Of a DNA stretch of 64,000 bases, positions 1-9,904 are shown piece after piece. Source of the stretch: Zerene cesonia (lineage: Eukaryota; Arthropoda; Insecta; Lepidoptera; Pieridae); contig NC_052128.1 in assembly GCF_012273895.1 (NCBI RefSeq), positions 5,518,001-5,582,000 on the forward strand, read 5' to 3'. The notes below the pieces were generated by a model that saw only the letters and a program-made list of their open reading frames with translations, was not told where the DNA came from and made no database searches. The position numbers and the translations under genes are program-made. How positions within the stretch are numbered: the stretch's first letter is position 1; each line of letters starts with the position of its first letter.

Positions 1-11
1 CCTTCCTATTA

Positions 12-48
12 AATTTTGTTCTAGTTCTGACAATTTGAAAGTGAAATC
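12..48 (+). repeat. U1 repeat fragment
   Basis: This short piece carries the words tctagttctgacaatttgaa that recur near 7190 and 37385. It is the right-hand end of the U1 interspersed repeat, which I cannot place in a superfamily. An oppositely oriented U1 piece follows at 128-200, with an H1 fragment between them. Confidence 0.5.
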
Positions 49-51
49 TAA

Positions 52-127
52 TCCTACTAATATTATAAACGTGAAAGTTTGTAAGTATGGATGTATGGAT
101 GTTTGTTACTCTTTAATAATCAACAGA
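52..127 (+). mobile_element. H1 Helitron-like element, 5' end fragment
   Basis: It begins TCCTACTAATATTATAAA directly after an A, the start seen in the full H1 copies at 3409 and 56607. It continues through the gaaagtttgtaag and tttgttactcttt words and then loses similarity. The hairpin and CTAG end are missing, so only the first third of the element remains. Confidence 0.6.
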
Positions 128-200
128 ATCCCAGTTCACCCAGTCAGAAGTACTTCGGAAACGAACCCAAAAAATACTGTCGAATTGAGAACTACACATA
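128..200 (-). repeat. U1 repeat fragment
   Basis: Reverse-oriented U1 piece with the landmarks cacccagtcagaag, a run of A, and tactgtcgaattgagaac. The same landmarks are seen at 15431-15615 and 16915-17085. Confidence 0.5.
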
Positions 201-205
201 ACAGT

Positions 206-614
206 CTATGCTTAAATTCAATATAACACTATTTCAACAATATTTTTCAAGTACCCTCAAAATGGCTTTTTAAATTTATCAAAGGCAGTTCGCCGTAAAG
301 AGGCGGCACGTTAACATGCATGTACTTAAAATATAGGCAATATATTAAGTTGTGTGTTCCGTAATAAGGCATTCGCAAGATTTAAGAGAACCTCGCTCAA
401 ACTTCCCGGTTCGCGGTTTTGGGAACATTCATTTCTTTAATAGCTTTACCCGCAACTTCGCCTCATTGTTTTATTTAACCTGTAGTGATATCTTTGTGAT
501 GGTAATTTTGGTTTATTGTTGAGGTGTGTGTTTGTTCATTTATATATGGAATTTGTGTGTGTGAAGTTTTGGTTGGCAGGATTTTGTGTAGTTGGTAAAT
601 CGTGATGATGATGA
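206..614. other. No recognisable feature
   Basis: AT-rich sequence with a GC-richer patch around 385-425. I see no repeat match within the window and no coding signal. Confidence 0.4.
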
Positions 615-742
615 ATGGTGGGTAGCCTGATGGTAAAACCCATTACGCCACACGAACATTTGCGGATGCCTACAGAAATAGTGGTACGTCTCCTGGTGCG
701 AGCTGGCCTAATTCGTGCCGAACCGTGCTTAAATCCCACAGT
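615..742 (-). mobile_element. R1 retroposon, internally deleted copy
   Basis: Both ends of R1 are present: the tail-proximal words tagcctgatggtaa and gaacatttgc at the left, and the head words gtgcgagctggcc and aattcgtgccgaa at the right. The roughly 180-bp middle is missing. Strand follows the A-tail orientation deduced from complete copies at 25510 and 50656. Confidence 0.6.
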
Positions 743-925
743 AAGACAGTACAGTAATTTATAATTTAAATTACACCATAATCTGAACAATGACGTAGGC
801 GTGTAAGTAACAAACTGACAAATGGAGTTAAATCGCATCTATTTCATTTGTATATACCACACTCTACCTGTTTCAAGAACCTCATTTTTTATGGGAGACA
901 ACAGAATCATTTCGGAAGATGTATT

Positions 926-1060
926 TTCTTTACGTCAGAGTGGGCATCTGAGCTGGTGGTTCATCTGATGGTAAGCGACCACCACTGCCCTTGAACATTT
1001 GCAAAGGTAGGGCCGCTGCAAATGCACTGTCCGTTTTTAATGGTAAAAAGAAAGGATTGA
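926..1060 (-). mobile_element. R1 retroposon, 5'-truncated copy
   Basis: It retains the tail-proximal half (gagctggtggttc, tgatggtaagcgacc, aatgcactgtccg, aaaggattgacgac) and lacks the head. Loss of the end opposite the A-tail is expected from incomplete target-primed reverse transcription. Confidence 0.65.
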
Positions 1061-1065
1061 CGACG

Positions 1066-1440
1066 GAAATACTCCTGTATTTAAATAGGAGGAAAGTTTT
1101 ACCATAAAACCCATATAAAAATTATATTAATCTCGTTCACGTTACAAACTATTCTAATATCCTTTAATATTGCACGAAATGAATTCTTTTATCTCTCGAG
1201 AAAGTTCGCAGCCGTGAAATAAGCACTCAGCGCGAGTTATGACCACGGCATTTGATATAAAATCCAACATATGGATGAAATTAAATTGCAACGTATAAAA
1301 TGTCTTATTGTTTACTGGAGTACCACTTGAGCTAAAAGTATTTCATATGTTTTACCTTTTTATTAACTACGTATGACTGTTATTAAATTAATTTCCACCA
1401 TATTTTTCGTCTTTCTTTTTCAAAGGTCTATCTAAGCTAA
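1066..1440. other. No recognisable feature
   Basis: AT-rich DNA with no repeat match elsewhere in the window and no open frame of note. Confidence 0.4.
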
Positions 1441-1492
1441 AATGTGAATGAATAAATCGCATTTTAAATCCGTTAGTGACTTTATTTCTAAG
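1441..1492 (+). repeat. P1 (Penelope-like) terminal fragment
   Basis: The words gaatgaataaatcgcat and ttaaatccgtta match the right end of P1 at 42030-42080 and 55104-55130. Only this outer portion remains. Confidence 0.5.
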
Positions 1493-1579
1493 CAATATTT
1501 TTTACTCGATATTGGCGGAGTCCATCTTTTAGTGTGTTTAAATCACAGTTAAACCGAGAATATTAAAATAGATGCAATA

Positions 1580-1955
1580 TGATATCTTATATCTTTAAAC
1601 GAGCAATGCTTGTATATATATATATATATATATATATAATTGGAATCTCGGAATCGGCTAGAACGATTTTCATGAATTTTAGTATATAGGGGGTTTCGGG
1701 GGCGATAAATTGATCTAGCTAAAAATATTTTTTAGAAAATGTCATATTCGTGTTTTATTCGTGTTTTATCGACTTAAACTTACTTTTTTAACAAATAGGA
1801 GGCGTTTGAGTAGTCCCAATTTATTATGACTCTTCCTGACATCTATTGGCGAATAATAATACTATTTTTTGGCGAATAAAATTTCCAAAAAACTCAATTT
1901 ATAAAAAAGCAAAAAAAAAAATATACCGAGCAAAGCTCGGTCATCCAGGTACTCA
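1580..1955 (+). mobile_element. H5 repeat with terminal hairpin and internal (TA)n
   Basis: It starts at atcttatatctttaaacgag, runs through a TA microsatellite (1613-1639), then attggaatctcggaatcgg, and ends with the perfect hairpin accgagc-aaa-gctcggt (1925-1941) followed by catccaggtac. A reverse copy at 61041-61277 shares the start, the TA array and the body. A TC start and a hairpin close to the 3' end fit a Helitron or Helentron-like non-autonomous element, but a retroposon is not excluded. There is no coding sequence. Confidence 0.6.
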
Positions 1956-2937
1956 TATTACAATGTTGGTAAGGTCCGTAACCACACGCTGCCTAAAACT
2001 CTAGATTTTAGGAACATAGGGAGAGTCCCACTGAGAGAACAGTCAGATAGAATTCAGAGCAAAGAACAGTCCCACAGTTGCGGTGGAAGTTCCGACATCC
2101 AACCTGGGGAACCGACCCGCAAACTCCCTGGGGAAAAAGCACTGAGTTATGCCATATAAGTAATAAGTAGCTAAAACTAGCAATCGCTTATTAAAATCCG
2201 CTAAAATTTGTCCGAGCCGCGTTGCAATTAACATCTTATTACCTTGTAGTAACGTTCAAAGTATATTGAATCATTAGATAATTCTAGGCGTAGCGTAGGC
2301 GTAGGCAGTTTTTCTTAATTATTGTTTTTGATTGTCAATGCTTTAAATCAATTAATTCTTAAAAGTCTTTCTCCATAACATTTTACCCTAATTTTTTAAA
2401 GAGCAACCAAATTTTTTAATATAACAATTTTGTTAAGCCCTATCCGAAATATTTTGCTTAATAAATAAGGACATATTAAAGACTTCACATATTTGTTGCT
2501 AATATTAAGATTTGGCTGCTAAATTAGGTTTACTAACTCGTGTTCTCGTTGATCCGGAATATAAATTCTGTGGGCAAAATTATGATAAGTTATGTTAGGA
2601 ATCTTTATTGTGTTTGTTTTTGGTCCCTGATTCAGGGAATTTTGATGATATTCGAAGGTTTAACCTATTACCATGATCAGCCTAATATAGTGCCTACAAA
2701 TTTGTTCCCTTGGATTTTATTCGTTATCTATACTGGAATATTTACGTAATTGGATATACTTGTAACTTTATGGTTCTAGTACGTGCCGATGCTATTTGTT
2801 ATAATCTATATAAAATATAGGTTACTATTTACTATTATAATAAGGAGTATCTCTTAATTATTAAGGCTGTAGACTTAATGATGCTCAGCGTTTCAATCCA
2901 TAAGCTTGGAAATTTATTTTTTACGTAATTGTTGGTA
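1956..2937. other. No recognisable feature
   Basis: Contains a GC-richer patch (about 1996-2140) and a short run of overlapping gcgtag words (2284-2306). A 69-codon hydrophobic frame at 2540-2749 has no supporting signal. Confidence 0.4.
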
Positions 2938-3246
2938 AGAGAGCTGGTGGGTCGTTCGACGTTCGTCCATTTGCAGAGGAGCAACGTTGGTTGACCTTAC
3001 GCCTCTACAAATCAATTTCGGACTGTAATTGGTACGGGATAAAAAAGGATTGACGAGGGAATAAAGGAATGGATCGAGAAGGGTACGGAAAAGGATAAGT
3101 GCATTTCACTCCCCCACTTACCAAACGACAAAGTGGCTTTTCTGTGCTACTATTTCACGCTAATTTCTGTGGGGCTGTGGTACCTGCCGAGCTGCTGCGA
3201 GCTGGTCCAGTCCGTGCTAAAGCGTGCTCGACTGCCACATTCACAC
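2938..3246 (-). mobile_element. R1 retroposon, near full length, divergent
   Basis: All R1 landmarks occur in order on the + strand: gagctggtgggtcg, ctctacaaat, aaaggattgacgagg, aaggaatgga, ctcccccac, ctatttcacgc, tgtggggctgtggtac, gctggtccag and gcgtgctcgac. The sense strand, judged by the A-tail of better copies, is minus. An old insertion with many substitutions. Confidence 0.7.
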
Positions 3247-3408
3247 AGAACGATTTATAACGTCTAATTTATCTGGATAATAAATTCAAATAAGCAAAAC
3301 ACATTTTCAATATTTTACCATGTATTTATATGAGAAAAATGTATAATACTACATACTACATTTGGTCAACATTAGGAATGATTAAGCCCATTGCAACTAG
3401 TACACGTA

Positions 3409-3608
3409 TCCTACTAATATTATAAATGCGAAAGTTTGTAAGGATGTGTGTGTGTTTGTTGCTCTTTCACGCAAAAACTACTGAATTGATTGCAATGAAA
3501 TTTGGTACGTAGACAGCTGGACAACTCGAATAACATATAAGCAACTTTTTATCCCAATATTCCTACGGGATACGCACTTACGCGGGTGAAACAGAGGGGT
3601 GCAACTAG
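3409..3608 (+). mobile_element. H1 Helitron-like element, full length
   Basis: 200 bp from TCCTACTAATATTATAAA to CTAG, preceded by A and followed by T, as expected for rolling-circle insertion between A and T. The body carries the family words gtaaggatgtgtgtg, ttgctctttcacgcaaaaac and atttggtacgtagac. The terminal hairpin is decayed (gcgggtgaaacagaggg), so this copy is probably dead. There is no coding capacity; it would depend on an autonomous relative elsewhere in the genome. Confidence 0.8.
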
Positions 3609-3811
3609 TTATTCATACAATCAGTTCTAGGTCGTAACACCCTATAACGTTGTGGTATTTAGGGCATACAGCCTCATACGGTTTAACCCGGTTTATGTTT
3701 AAATTATCAGTATTTGCTACAATTAACATATATTAGGAATTGCTTATGTGAGTAAATCTACGTATGTTATATTTTCAAACGAAGTTTCTCAATTAGACAG
3801 CATTGTTCTTT

Positions 3812-3890
3812 GCTTTACTCGATAACTCCGTGGGGTTTCAACCGATTGCTAAAAATTACGTTTTATGATTTCTTTATTCAAACTGAAGTC
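3812..3890 (+). repeat. U2 repeat fragment
   Basis: Contains actcgataactccgtgggg and ttcaaccgattg. Reverse copies lie at 10805-10872 and 38005-38120. Class unknown; possibly part of a longer element. Confidence 0.45.
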
Positions 3891-4004
3891 TGAATAAGAC
3901 AAATAATAACAAAATTTTATAAGTAGCAAAAATATAATAAATTTCTAATACATAATGTAATATGTTTAATCAATCGAGTTGCAAAATAGGGAAGCCCTCA
4001 TTTT

Positions 4005-4082
4005 GTTGTGCTTGTTAGCACAGAACTTTCGACTGGATAAACCGATTTCGATGATTCTTTTTTTCTTTAATGGCTGTGACAA
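4005..4082 (+). repeat. U1 repeat fragment
   Basis: The words gcacagaactttcgactgg and accgatttcgatgattc match the middle of U1 at 7100-7150. Confidence 0.5.
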
Positions 4083-4338
4083 AACAGTTTTTTTTTTATT
4101 AATTGTGTTTTTGTTGAAAAGTGTAACATAAGCATTATGAATCTAACGATACACTAACTTCACCAGACTAGACAGTACAGATACTAAGCTTATTATTAAC
4201 ATCAGAGTCTGAATATTAAACTAAGTTATGCTAAGAATACCCATCAGGTATTATAATGGAATTAACTTGTTTTCACGATATAAACTTTTTATAGTCATTT
4301 TCGCTGAAGAATATTAAAGCTTTATTTTTATATTTTTA

Positions 4339-4400
4339 CTAGCCTTTCGCTTGCGGCTTCGCTCGCGTGTTCAAAGCAGGATTTCTACTATCACTCTCTA
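4339..4400 (-). mobile_element. Helitron-like 3' end fragment
   Basis: Begins A|CTAG followed by a GC-rich inverted segment (gcttgcggcttcgctcgcg). This is the reverse of a rolling-circle 3' end, hairpin then CTAG. The rest of the element is not recognisable, so the family is not assigned. Confidence 0.45.
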
Positions 4401-4518
4401 GTTTTCTATCTCCAGGAATCACTGTTATCTTTAAAGTTAGCTATTATATTAAGTGTCTTCTGTATATCTACAAATAGGGCGTTAATAGTGAAATACTTTC
4501 CTACGTAATGCATGACAA

Positions 4519-4690
4519 CTGGAGCTGGTGGTTCGCTTGATTGTATACCATCCATATAGCACCATCGCCCTTGAACACTTGGAGAGCGTACCTGCGCGCC
4601 ATGCGCTATCTGCTTTAAAAGGGAAAAGTGATAGGATAGAATTGATACGGGTATAAAGGAATGGACTGAGAAGGGTGAGGAAATAAGAAT
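4519..4690 (-). mobile_element. R1 retroposon, 5'-truncated copy
   Basis: Tail-proximal words (gagctggtggttcgc, caccatcgccc, aggaatggactga, aagggtgaggaaa) are kept and the head is missing. Confidence 0.6.
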
Positions 4691-5335
4691 TATCTGTCTA
4701 GATATTTCTAGGTTTTGATATTAAAGACGGTAAAGTATATTAGTGTAATTTTGATTTATTTTATTGTGTTCAGACGGTTTTTATAGCTTTTCTTAGTACT
4801 TTTATTGCGATGGGTTGAAATATAGTTTTTGTTAAACTGCTTTTGGGTTGGATAGCGAACTTCGTATTGGAGTTAGCGCCATTCGAGTGGACTGTAGACG
4901 TGGTTTGTTAAAGTTTATTATAATTCTGGACGATATATTTTTATCTATTCATATTTAATCAATTAAACTCTTAAGTAATTTATTTTTCAATAACTCACTT
5001 AGTTAATTTTGTTTTTCTACTTAATAAAATTTTTGTTTTGCATAAAATTTATTATGATAGATTTATTTATTTATAAGGAGGAACGTTGGCTCTTAAGATA
5101 CAAAGCTTTTCTAGTTTAAGAGACAATGTACATAGTTATGTAAGGTATAATTTTTTTCTTGTTTATTTTTAATACTTTTTTCTTATTTATTTCTTTATTT
5201 ATTTATATATTAATGTTTCTTATTACATTAAAAATTAATTATCTAAACGTGATGGAGAATTATATTATGTGCTGTTTTATGTAAAGATAATTAAAACTCT
5301 ATACACTAAAAAACTCTTCAGAAATATACAGTAAT
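4691..5335. other. No recognisable feature
   Basis: Very AT-rich. A (ttta)n-like run at about 5060-5080 may be an old retroposon tail, but no element body is recognisable. Confidence 0.4.
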
Positions 5336-5460
5336 AATATATAGCTGAAGAGTTTGTTTGAACGCGCTTATCTCAGGAACTACAGGACCGATTTGAAAAA
5401 TTCTTTCAGTGTTAGATACTCCATTTATGAAGAAAAGTTAGAGTATAGAATGTCACGTAC
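5336..5460 (+). mobile_element. H2 Helitron-like element, partial
   Basis: Carries the 5' half of H2 (agctgaagagtttgtttgaa, cgcttatctcaggaactac, gatttgaaaaattctttca, gtgttagata). The 3' half degrades after about 5450, and the expected gcggaccgCTAG end is not found. Confidence 0.6.
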
Positions 5461-6055
5461 AATATGGGAGAAACTGCGGGGAATAGCAATCAATAATTCG
5501 TAAAATGTTTATAATATTCCTCCATTAAAAAGTACTTAAATTCGATATATCAATCACGAACGAAACTTTCATCTCTCTTTTAATCCAGAAGGTAATTTTG
5601 AAGAACCAGCGTGGCATATGTTTGAACTGGTAACTTATTTTTTATTACAAATACCATCAAAATCGGTTTTATGTTCTCGACACGAGAGCTTGACATAATC
5701 ACACATTCGAATTAATTATATTAACATGGATAAAGATAAAAATAATGAGAATAGTAAACAACAGGATCATCATCTATGGATTTAATTCATTATGTTCATT
5801 AAAGCGATTTTTCTAATACCATACGACTTAGAGGCGTTTTTATTCTTTTGAATTGTTATCCGCAGAATTAGATTTACAATAGTAATATAGGTAATTAAAT
5901 AAAGATTAATAATGTAATTTTATTAAAATTCTTGTTCATATAATTAATTCAATTGATATTAGTATATTGTACGGAACTGTAATTATGTAAAATTCATAAA
6001 TTTTAACGCCAGCCATGTAATTAAATACAAGTTATCATATTGTTATTTAGATGCT
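5461..6055. other. No recognisable feature
   Basis: AT-rich sequence with no repeat match in the window. Confidence 0.4.
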
Positions 6056-6130
6056 TTGCACCCGCGGTTTCGCTCGCGTATCCCAAAAATTCCCATGGGG
6101 CTGAGTGAAATTTCCTTCCTATTTAGCCTG
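6056..6130 (-). repeat. Helitron-like or LINE-like end fragment
   Basis: The words gcacccgcggtttcgctcgcg resemble the reversed 3' ends of the H families, but no CTAG precedes them and the body does not match H1-H4. Confidence 0.35.
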
Positions 6131-6165
6131 CTTCCAGACACAAAATTATAATATTAGTAAGGTAT

Positions 6166-6345
6166 GAGATATAGTTGGAACATAAATGCGGGATTCAAAC
6201 CTGCGTCATTTTGCCAAACCTTAGCAACACCTAGTCTCCCATCTATGATCCCACCTAAGGAATCGAATTTTTTGTTCGTTTCATGTCCCAATGAGACATC
6301 AAAAAAATTTCAAATTATCTTTAAAAACTTCTCATTTATAAAGCA
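6166..6345 (-). mobile_element. T1 element with tRNA-like module (left part, interrupted)
   Basis: On the minus strand a tRNA-like stretch contains a degenerate B box (reverse of gggattcaaacctgcg) and an A-box-like region (reverse of cctagtctccc). It ends in ctcatttataaagca, then continues at 6554-6590 after an H1 insertion. The uninterrupted version of the junction is at 58351-58375. It is a relic and not a tRNA gene: no acceptor stem can be closed and the B box is mutated. Confidence 0.6.
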
Positions 6346-6553
6346 CTAGCTGCACCCCGCGGTTTCACCCGCGTAATTCCGTATCCCGTAAGAATATCGG
6401 CAAAAAAGTTGCCTATATGTTATTCCAGTTGTCCAGCTGTCTACGTAGCAAATTTCATTGCAATCGGTTCAGTAGCTTTTGCGTGAAAGAGCAACAAACA
6501 CACACACATCCATCCACAAACTTTCACATTTATTATATTAGTAGGAAGTAGGA
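6346..6553 (-). mobile_element. H1 Helitron-like element inserted in T1
   Basis: 208 bp read on the minus strand from TCCTACTTCCTACTAAT to CTAG. Flanks are A (6345) and T (6554), and no target duplication is present. The hairpin is intact (gcgggtgaaaccgcgg on the minus strand). Joining the flanks gives aaagca|tttcaatgct, which is exactly the sequence of the intact T1 copy at 58361-58375. This fixes both ends of the element to the base. Confidence 0.9.
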
Positions 6554-6590
6554 TTTCAATGCTTTAAAACTAAAAATAGGCGCAGCTAGT
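6554..6590 (-). mobile_element. T1 element, right part
   Basis: tttcaatgctttaaaacta continues T1 after the nested H1 copy. It matches 58362-58390 and 61635-61660. Confidence 0.6.
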
Positions 6591-6810
6591 TACATAATAT
6601 ATGAAAAAAGTGTTTGCCTTCCATACAGTCAATTGCACAATATATTTTTTTATTATAAAACTTTTTCCCTGAAAAATTTGAAGCGCTCATTGAGGCGAGA
6701 TTCTTCATAATTTTTCACACATGGCTTCACTTCGAGCGATGTAAAGCTCGCCGCTAAATTATCAATTATATCTTGAAATAAATTTTCGGACCGTAACGTT
6801 TTATATAAAA

Positions 6811-6895
6811 CTAGCGGTACGCCCCGGCTTCACTCGTGGTACATTTTTTATCTATGAAAACCTTTCTTGTGCCTTAAAAATTGGTGCAGTCATTG
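6811..6895 (-). mobile_element. H2 Helitron-like element, 3' end fragment
   Basis: A|CTAGCGGTACGCCCCGGCT followed by a variant of gtggtacatat is the reversed H2 3' end. The remainder is too diverged to follow. Confidence 0.55.
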
Positions 6896-7043
6896 TTATT
6901 TGTGGGCCGTCAACATAAATCTGATTTTAAGAGAAACAAAATGACCTAAAATTCATTTAAAATATGCTTTGCTTCTAAGCACGAGCAATTTTGTACTTAC
7001 GATATTTCTTAAAAAATACTAATAGGCTTACTAACAAAATTTT

Positions 7044-7209
7044 CAACCGACTACAAAAGAGGAGGAGATTATTAATTCGACTTTACTAATTTATTGTTTG
7101 TTACCTAATAACTTTCAAATGGGTGGACCGATTTTGGTGTATCTTTTTTATTTCGACAGCTTGTGCCTGTCACATGGTCCCAAATTTGGTCTAGTACTGA
7201 CAATTCGAA
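7044..7209 (+). repeat. U1 repeat, long copy
   Basis: The longest plus-oriented U1 copy: aaccgactacaaaagagga, attaattcgact, tttgttacctaataac, gggtggaccgattttgg, tggtcccaaatttggtc, then ctgacaattcgaagg. It is cut by an S2 SINE whose target lies within the U1 3' end (7210-7224). U1 has many fragments in this window and I cannot assign it to a class. Confidence 0.65.
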
Positions 7210-7224
7210 GGTGTTTTTGTATTA
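7210..7224 (+). repeat. Target-site duplication of S2, left copy
   Basis: ggtgtttttgtatta, repeated perfectly at 7437-7451 on the other side of the SINE. Confidence 0.9.
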
Positions 7225-7436
7225 GTGAAGTCCCGTGTCCCCTACTGGGGTATGGGGCAGATGATATACATCTGTTTCACTGATCGATTTTCTTTATGGA
7301 CAAGTAGGTGATCAGCCTTCTGTGTCCTGCCAGACCGAGACATTTTTTTTTTTATTTTTTTTAACGTCCCCACTGGAAATCGAACCCAGGACCCCTCGGT
7401 TCTAAGCTCACGCGTTAACCACTGTACCAAGGAGGC
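7225..7436 (-). mobile_element. S2 tRNA-derived SINE with 15-bp target duplication
   Basis: On the minus strand the head reads tRNA-like: A-box region tacagtggttaacgcg, then B-box-like ggttcgatttcc at about 7375-7388, one base off the canonical GGTTCGATTCC. A T/A-rich spacer follows, then the body (ctcggtctggcaggacac, gctgatcacctacttg, gatcagtgaaacagatg), ending in cccagtaggggacacgggac. It is bounded by perfect 15-bp target duplications, which show retroposition. Such SINEs are transcribed by RNA polymerase III from internal boxes. A plus-strand copy with a canonical B box is at 62181. Confidence 0.9.
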
Positions 7437-7451
7437 GGTGTTTTTGTATTA
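7437..7451 (+). repeat. Target-site duplication of S2, right copy
   Basis: Second copy of ggtgtttttgtatta; see 7210-7224. Confidence 0.9.
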
Positions 7452-7949
7452 CAAAATAAAAATTATTTTATTTATTACTTGGGCCGTTTATGCTCTCCCA
7501 GCCTCAAATGTCAATGACTATCAAAATAACGTTTCTCGTAACCGTGACTTAATTTAAGATCAAAGGCATAATTCATCTAACTAATAATATTATTCACAAA
7601 TTTCGGCTTCAGTGAAACCCTTAATAAACTTGGCTTGATACTTCCTTGTATTGAAATAATCGCTTGTATTTTAATTTAGTTGTTGTCTTTTGAACGTTTG
7701 CTTTAAATGGTGAAAGCGAATTTGGGTGAGATGATGATGAACTGACCGAGTATTTAACAATCTTTGTATTTTTAGGGTACTTAGAATATATGACGCTTGT
7801 AAATTGGGCGCTGATAGAGCATTCTTTATTCATATATTAATGTCACACATAATTCAATAAAATTATGTATGTCTTTGGCTATTCGATGATTGTATATTTT
7901 ATAACCAACCATTATGTATGTTGGGAATTTCTTAAAGCTCAATTTTTTT
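7452..7949. other. No recognisable feature
   Basis: AT-rich sequence. A 70-codon minus frame (7621-7833) is low-complexity and has no family resemblance. Confidence 0.4.
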
Positions 7950-8098
7950 TTATCACGATGCGAGATTCGAACCCGCGTCCTCTTGCCAAACCGTAGCAAT
8001 GCCTAGCCTCTCGGCCTCTCTTTGATCCCGCCTCAGCAATCGAATTTCTTGTACTCTTTCGACTTCATGTGCCTAGAGGACATCCTGTATGTTTTCAA
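7950..8098 (-). mobile_element. T1 element with tRNA-like module
   Basis: The minus strand contains cgggttcgaatctcgc, a good RNA polymerase III B box, preceded by a tRNA-like stretch (ctctcggcc reversed as the A-box side; ttgccaaaccgtagcaatgc between). The right part (atcccgcctcagcaatcg, gacttcatgtgcctag) recurs at 36550-36612. The anticodon region is not in a foldable clover leaf, so this is a SINE-like relic and not a tRNA gene. Confidence 0.65.
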
Positions 8099-8529
8099 TT
8101 TAGTTACCATTTTCTCTCAATATGTGCGGTAATAATTAATTTGAAATAGCAAATAAATCATCAATTGTCAACCGCAACTATGTAGCGCTAACAGTGCGCA
8201 TTTAACCGTAGTGTGCAGAAATATAATTAAATTGATCTTTAAAAATGCTTCGAAGCACTCTAAAGGTGGGAATAGTTAAATTCCAAGACAAATGTAATCT
8301 GTACCGAATATTTATTTTATAGGGTGTCCCACCGCTGGTGCGCTATGCTCAATGGTACTTATAAACGCTCATTACGGAAAAAATACTTAATCAAAACGAT
8401 GATTTTTTATTTGATTTTTTCTTAAAATCTATGGTTGCATTGCTAGCTTCAATCAGTCTATATATCTAGGCTAGTGTTGGAATGGGAAAACCGATATAGT
8501 ACAAGAAAGCGTGTTTTTGTATGATTGTA
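8099..8529. other. No recognisable feature
   Basis: AT-rich, with no matches elsewhere in the window. Confidence 0.4.
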
Positions 8530-9089
8530 CCACTGGCTCTTTAGAGAGAAGGTCGCTTATACCATAAGCTCATCACTACGTCTAAAATGATGAAACAATA
8601 CAGAATATAAGGCATTACAGTGTGCATCTTAAAATCGCTAGTCGCTTATGCCTTGTATTACAATCTCGCCACCGCATCTGAGAGAGAGACACGCACTTTA
8701 TAATTAGAAGACGTGATTAGAATATATGTTGTTTACAGTCAGTAATTTTATCCCTTTTATCTAAATTGCTAATCACTCATACCTTTTTAAATCACAAATT
8801 GTCTTGACGTCTAACAGAGAAACGTTGCCACAGGATGGGTCCAAGACAATACTAAGTAATTTATTTCCACTTTTTTGTATTTTTTTTTATAAATCTAATC
8901 GCTTATACTTTTTACCATACGATTATGACTAAAGGAAAATCGACACAGCGTTATTGTCGACATAATGGTGGTTTTTTTAATCGCTACCTGCTTATGCCTT
9001 GTACTACAAGTTACTACGGCTGATAAGAGAGAAGTAACACAGTATAATTTTAAGGTAATATGCAACATGATTAGATGTACAGATGTGTT

Positions 9090-9170
9090 ATCTTTCAGCC
9101 CACGGCTTCGCCCGAGTAGTAAAGAGGAAATACAGTTTTTCCCGGGGTAAGAACTATCCTATTACTTTCT
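9090..9170 (-). repeat. U3 repeat fragment
   Basis: Contains cccacggcttcgcccgagta, then cagtttttcccggggtaa and ctatcctatt. This is the reversed end of a common insect repeat also seen at 48984-49185. Possibly an RTE-type LINE or a Helitron 3' end; not resolved. Confidence 0.45.
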
Positions 9171-9289
9171 TGGTTCTCAATTTATCTAATTTCATATATT
9201 TAAATCTATTTCAGTTCAATTCAAACTATCTAATTTTTTATATTGATTATAGTTAAGTAGACTTTCTCATTTTTTCAAACTCATTTATC

Positions 9290-9352
9290 TATTCTATTAG
9301 ACTTCTTTTAGAAGCACTTATGAATAATAACATAGTTTTCTCTTGTTCCTCT
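9290..9352 (-). mobile_element. R2 LINE 3'-end fragment
   Basis: tctattagacttcttttaga and agcacttatgaat match the reversed 3' end of R2 (compare 37085-37220). Confidence 0.5.
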
Positions 9353-9659
9353 AAATCGCTAGTAGCTTGTGCCTTATAACAGAAACTCGTCACCACGTCT
9401 GAAAAGGGGAAATCGACAAAGTACCTATTAACCTCATTACTGTTACAGTTCATATGATGTTCTTTTAAGGCTGTCGCATTCCAATAAGGGTTATGTGTTG
9501 CCATTAAAACGAATGTTTCTTTTATTGAAAAGGCGACAATGGAGTGTTTCAAAATTTTGTCGCGCTTCGCATTTGTTTTTGTACGTTTTATGCTGTGCCA
9601 ACATAAATAAGATCTCGATATTTGCAGATTTTTAATGTTGGTATGATTATTATGACATA

Positions 9660-9867
9660 CTAGCTGCGCCCCGCGGTTTAACCCGCGTAAGTCCGTATAA
9701 CGTAGGAATGTCGGGATGAAAAGTGGCCTATATGTTATTCCAGTTGTACAGCTGTCTACGTACCAAATTTCATTGCAATCGGTTCAGAAGTTTTTGCGTG
9801 AAAGAGCAACAAACACACACACATCCTTACAAACTTTCGCACTTATAATATTAGTAGGATAGTAGGA
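9660..9867 (-). mobile_element. H1 Helitron-like element, full length
   Basis: Reads on the minus strand from a TCCTACTATCCTACTAA start to an intact hairpin (acgcgggttaaaccgcgg) and CTAG. Flanks are A at 9659 and T at 9868. Nearly collinear with the 6346 and 43086 copies and non-coding. The doubled tcctact start is shared with those copies. Confidence 0.85.
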
Positions 9868-9904
9868 TTGTGGAAAATTAAAATATAACATTGACGTTGA
9901 TTTG

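Larger units (their letters stand above)
8530..9440 (+). repeat. Irregular array of six diverged repeat units
   Basis: Units of about 60-75 bp recur near 8540, 8632, 8762, 8893, 8981 and 9355. The best-kept words are aatcgctagtcgcttatgcc, ttgtactacaa, accacgtctgaaaa and gaaatcgacacag. Spacing is irregular (roughly 90-370 bp), so this is not a simple satellite. The fifth unit creates an apparent signal-peptide frame (8965 onward) by chance. Confidence 0.55.

Noticed and set aside
2540..2749. 69-codon hydrophobic frame resembling a membrane protein
   Set aside because: Hydrophobicity follows from T-rich DNA; no family resemblance.
5060..5110. LINE tail (ttta)n with adjacent body
   Set aside because: Only the simple repeat is present; the neighbouring sequence does not match R2, R3 or R4.
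7950..8020. Possible genuine tRNA gene
   Set aside because: The B box is good, but the acceptor and anticodon arms do not pair and related copies are broken or interrupted; it is a T1 element.
8965..9150. Frame with a convincing signal-peptide-like start (MVVFLIATCLCLVLQVTTA)
   Set aside because: It lies in the fifth unit of the diverged 8530-9440 array and runs into a U3 repeat. The hydrophobic start is a translation of the repeated word and T-rich sequence, and the frame ends after 61 codons.
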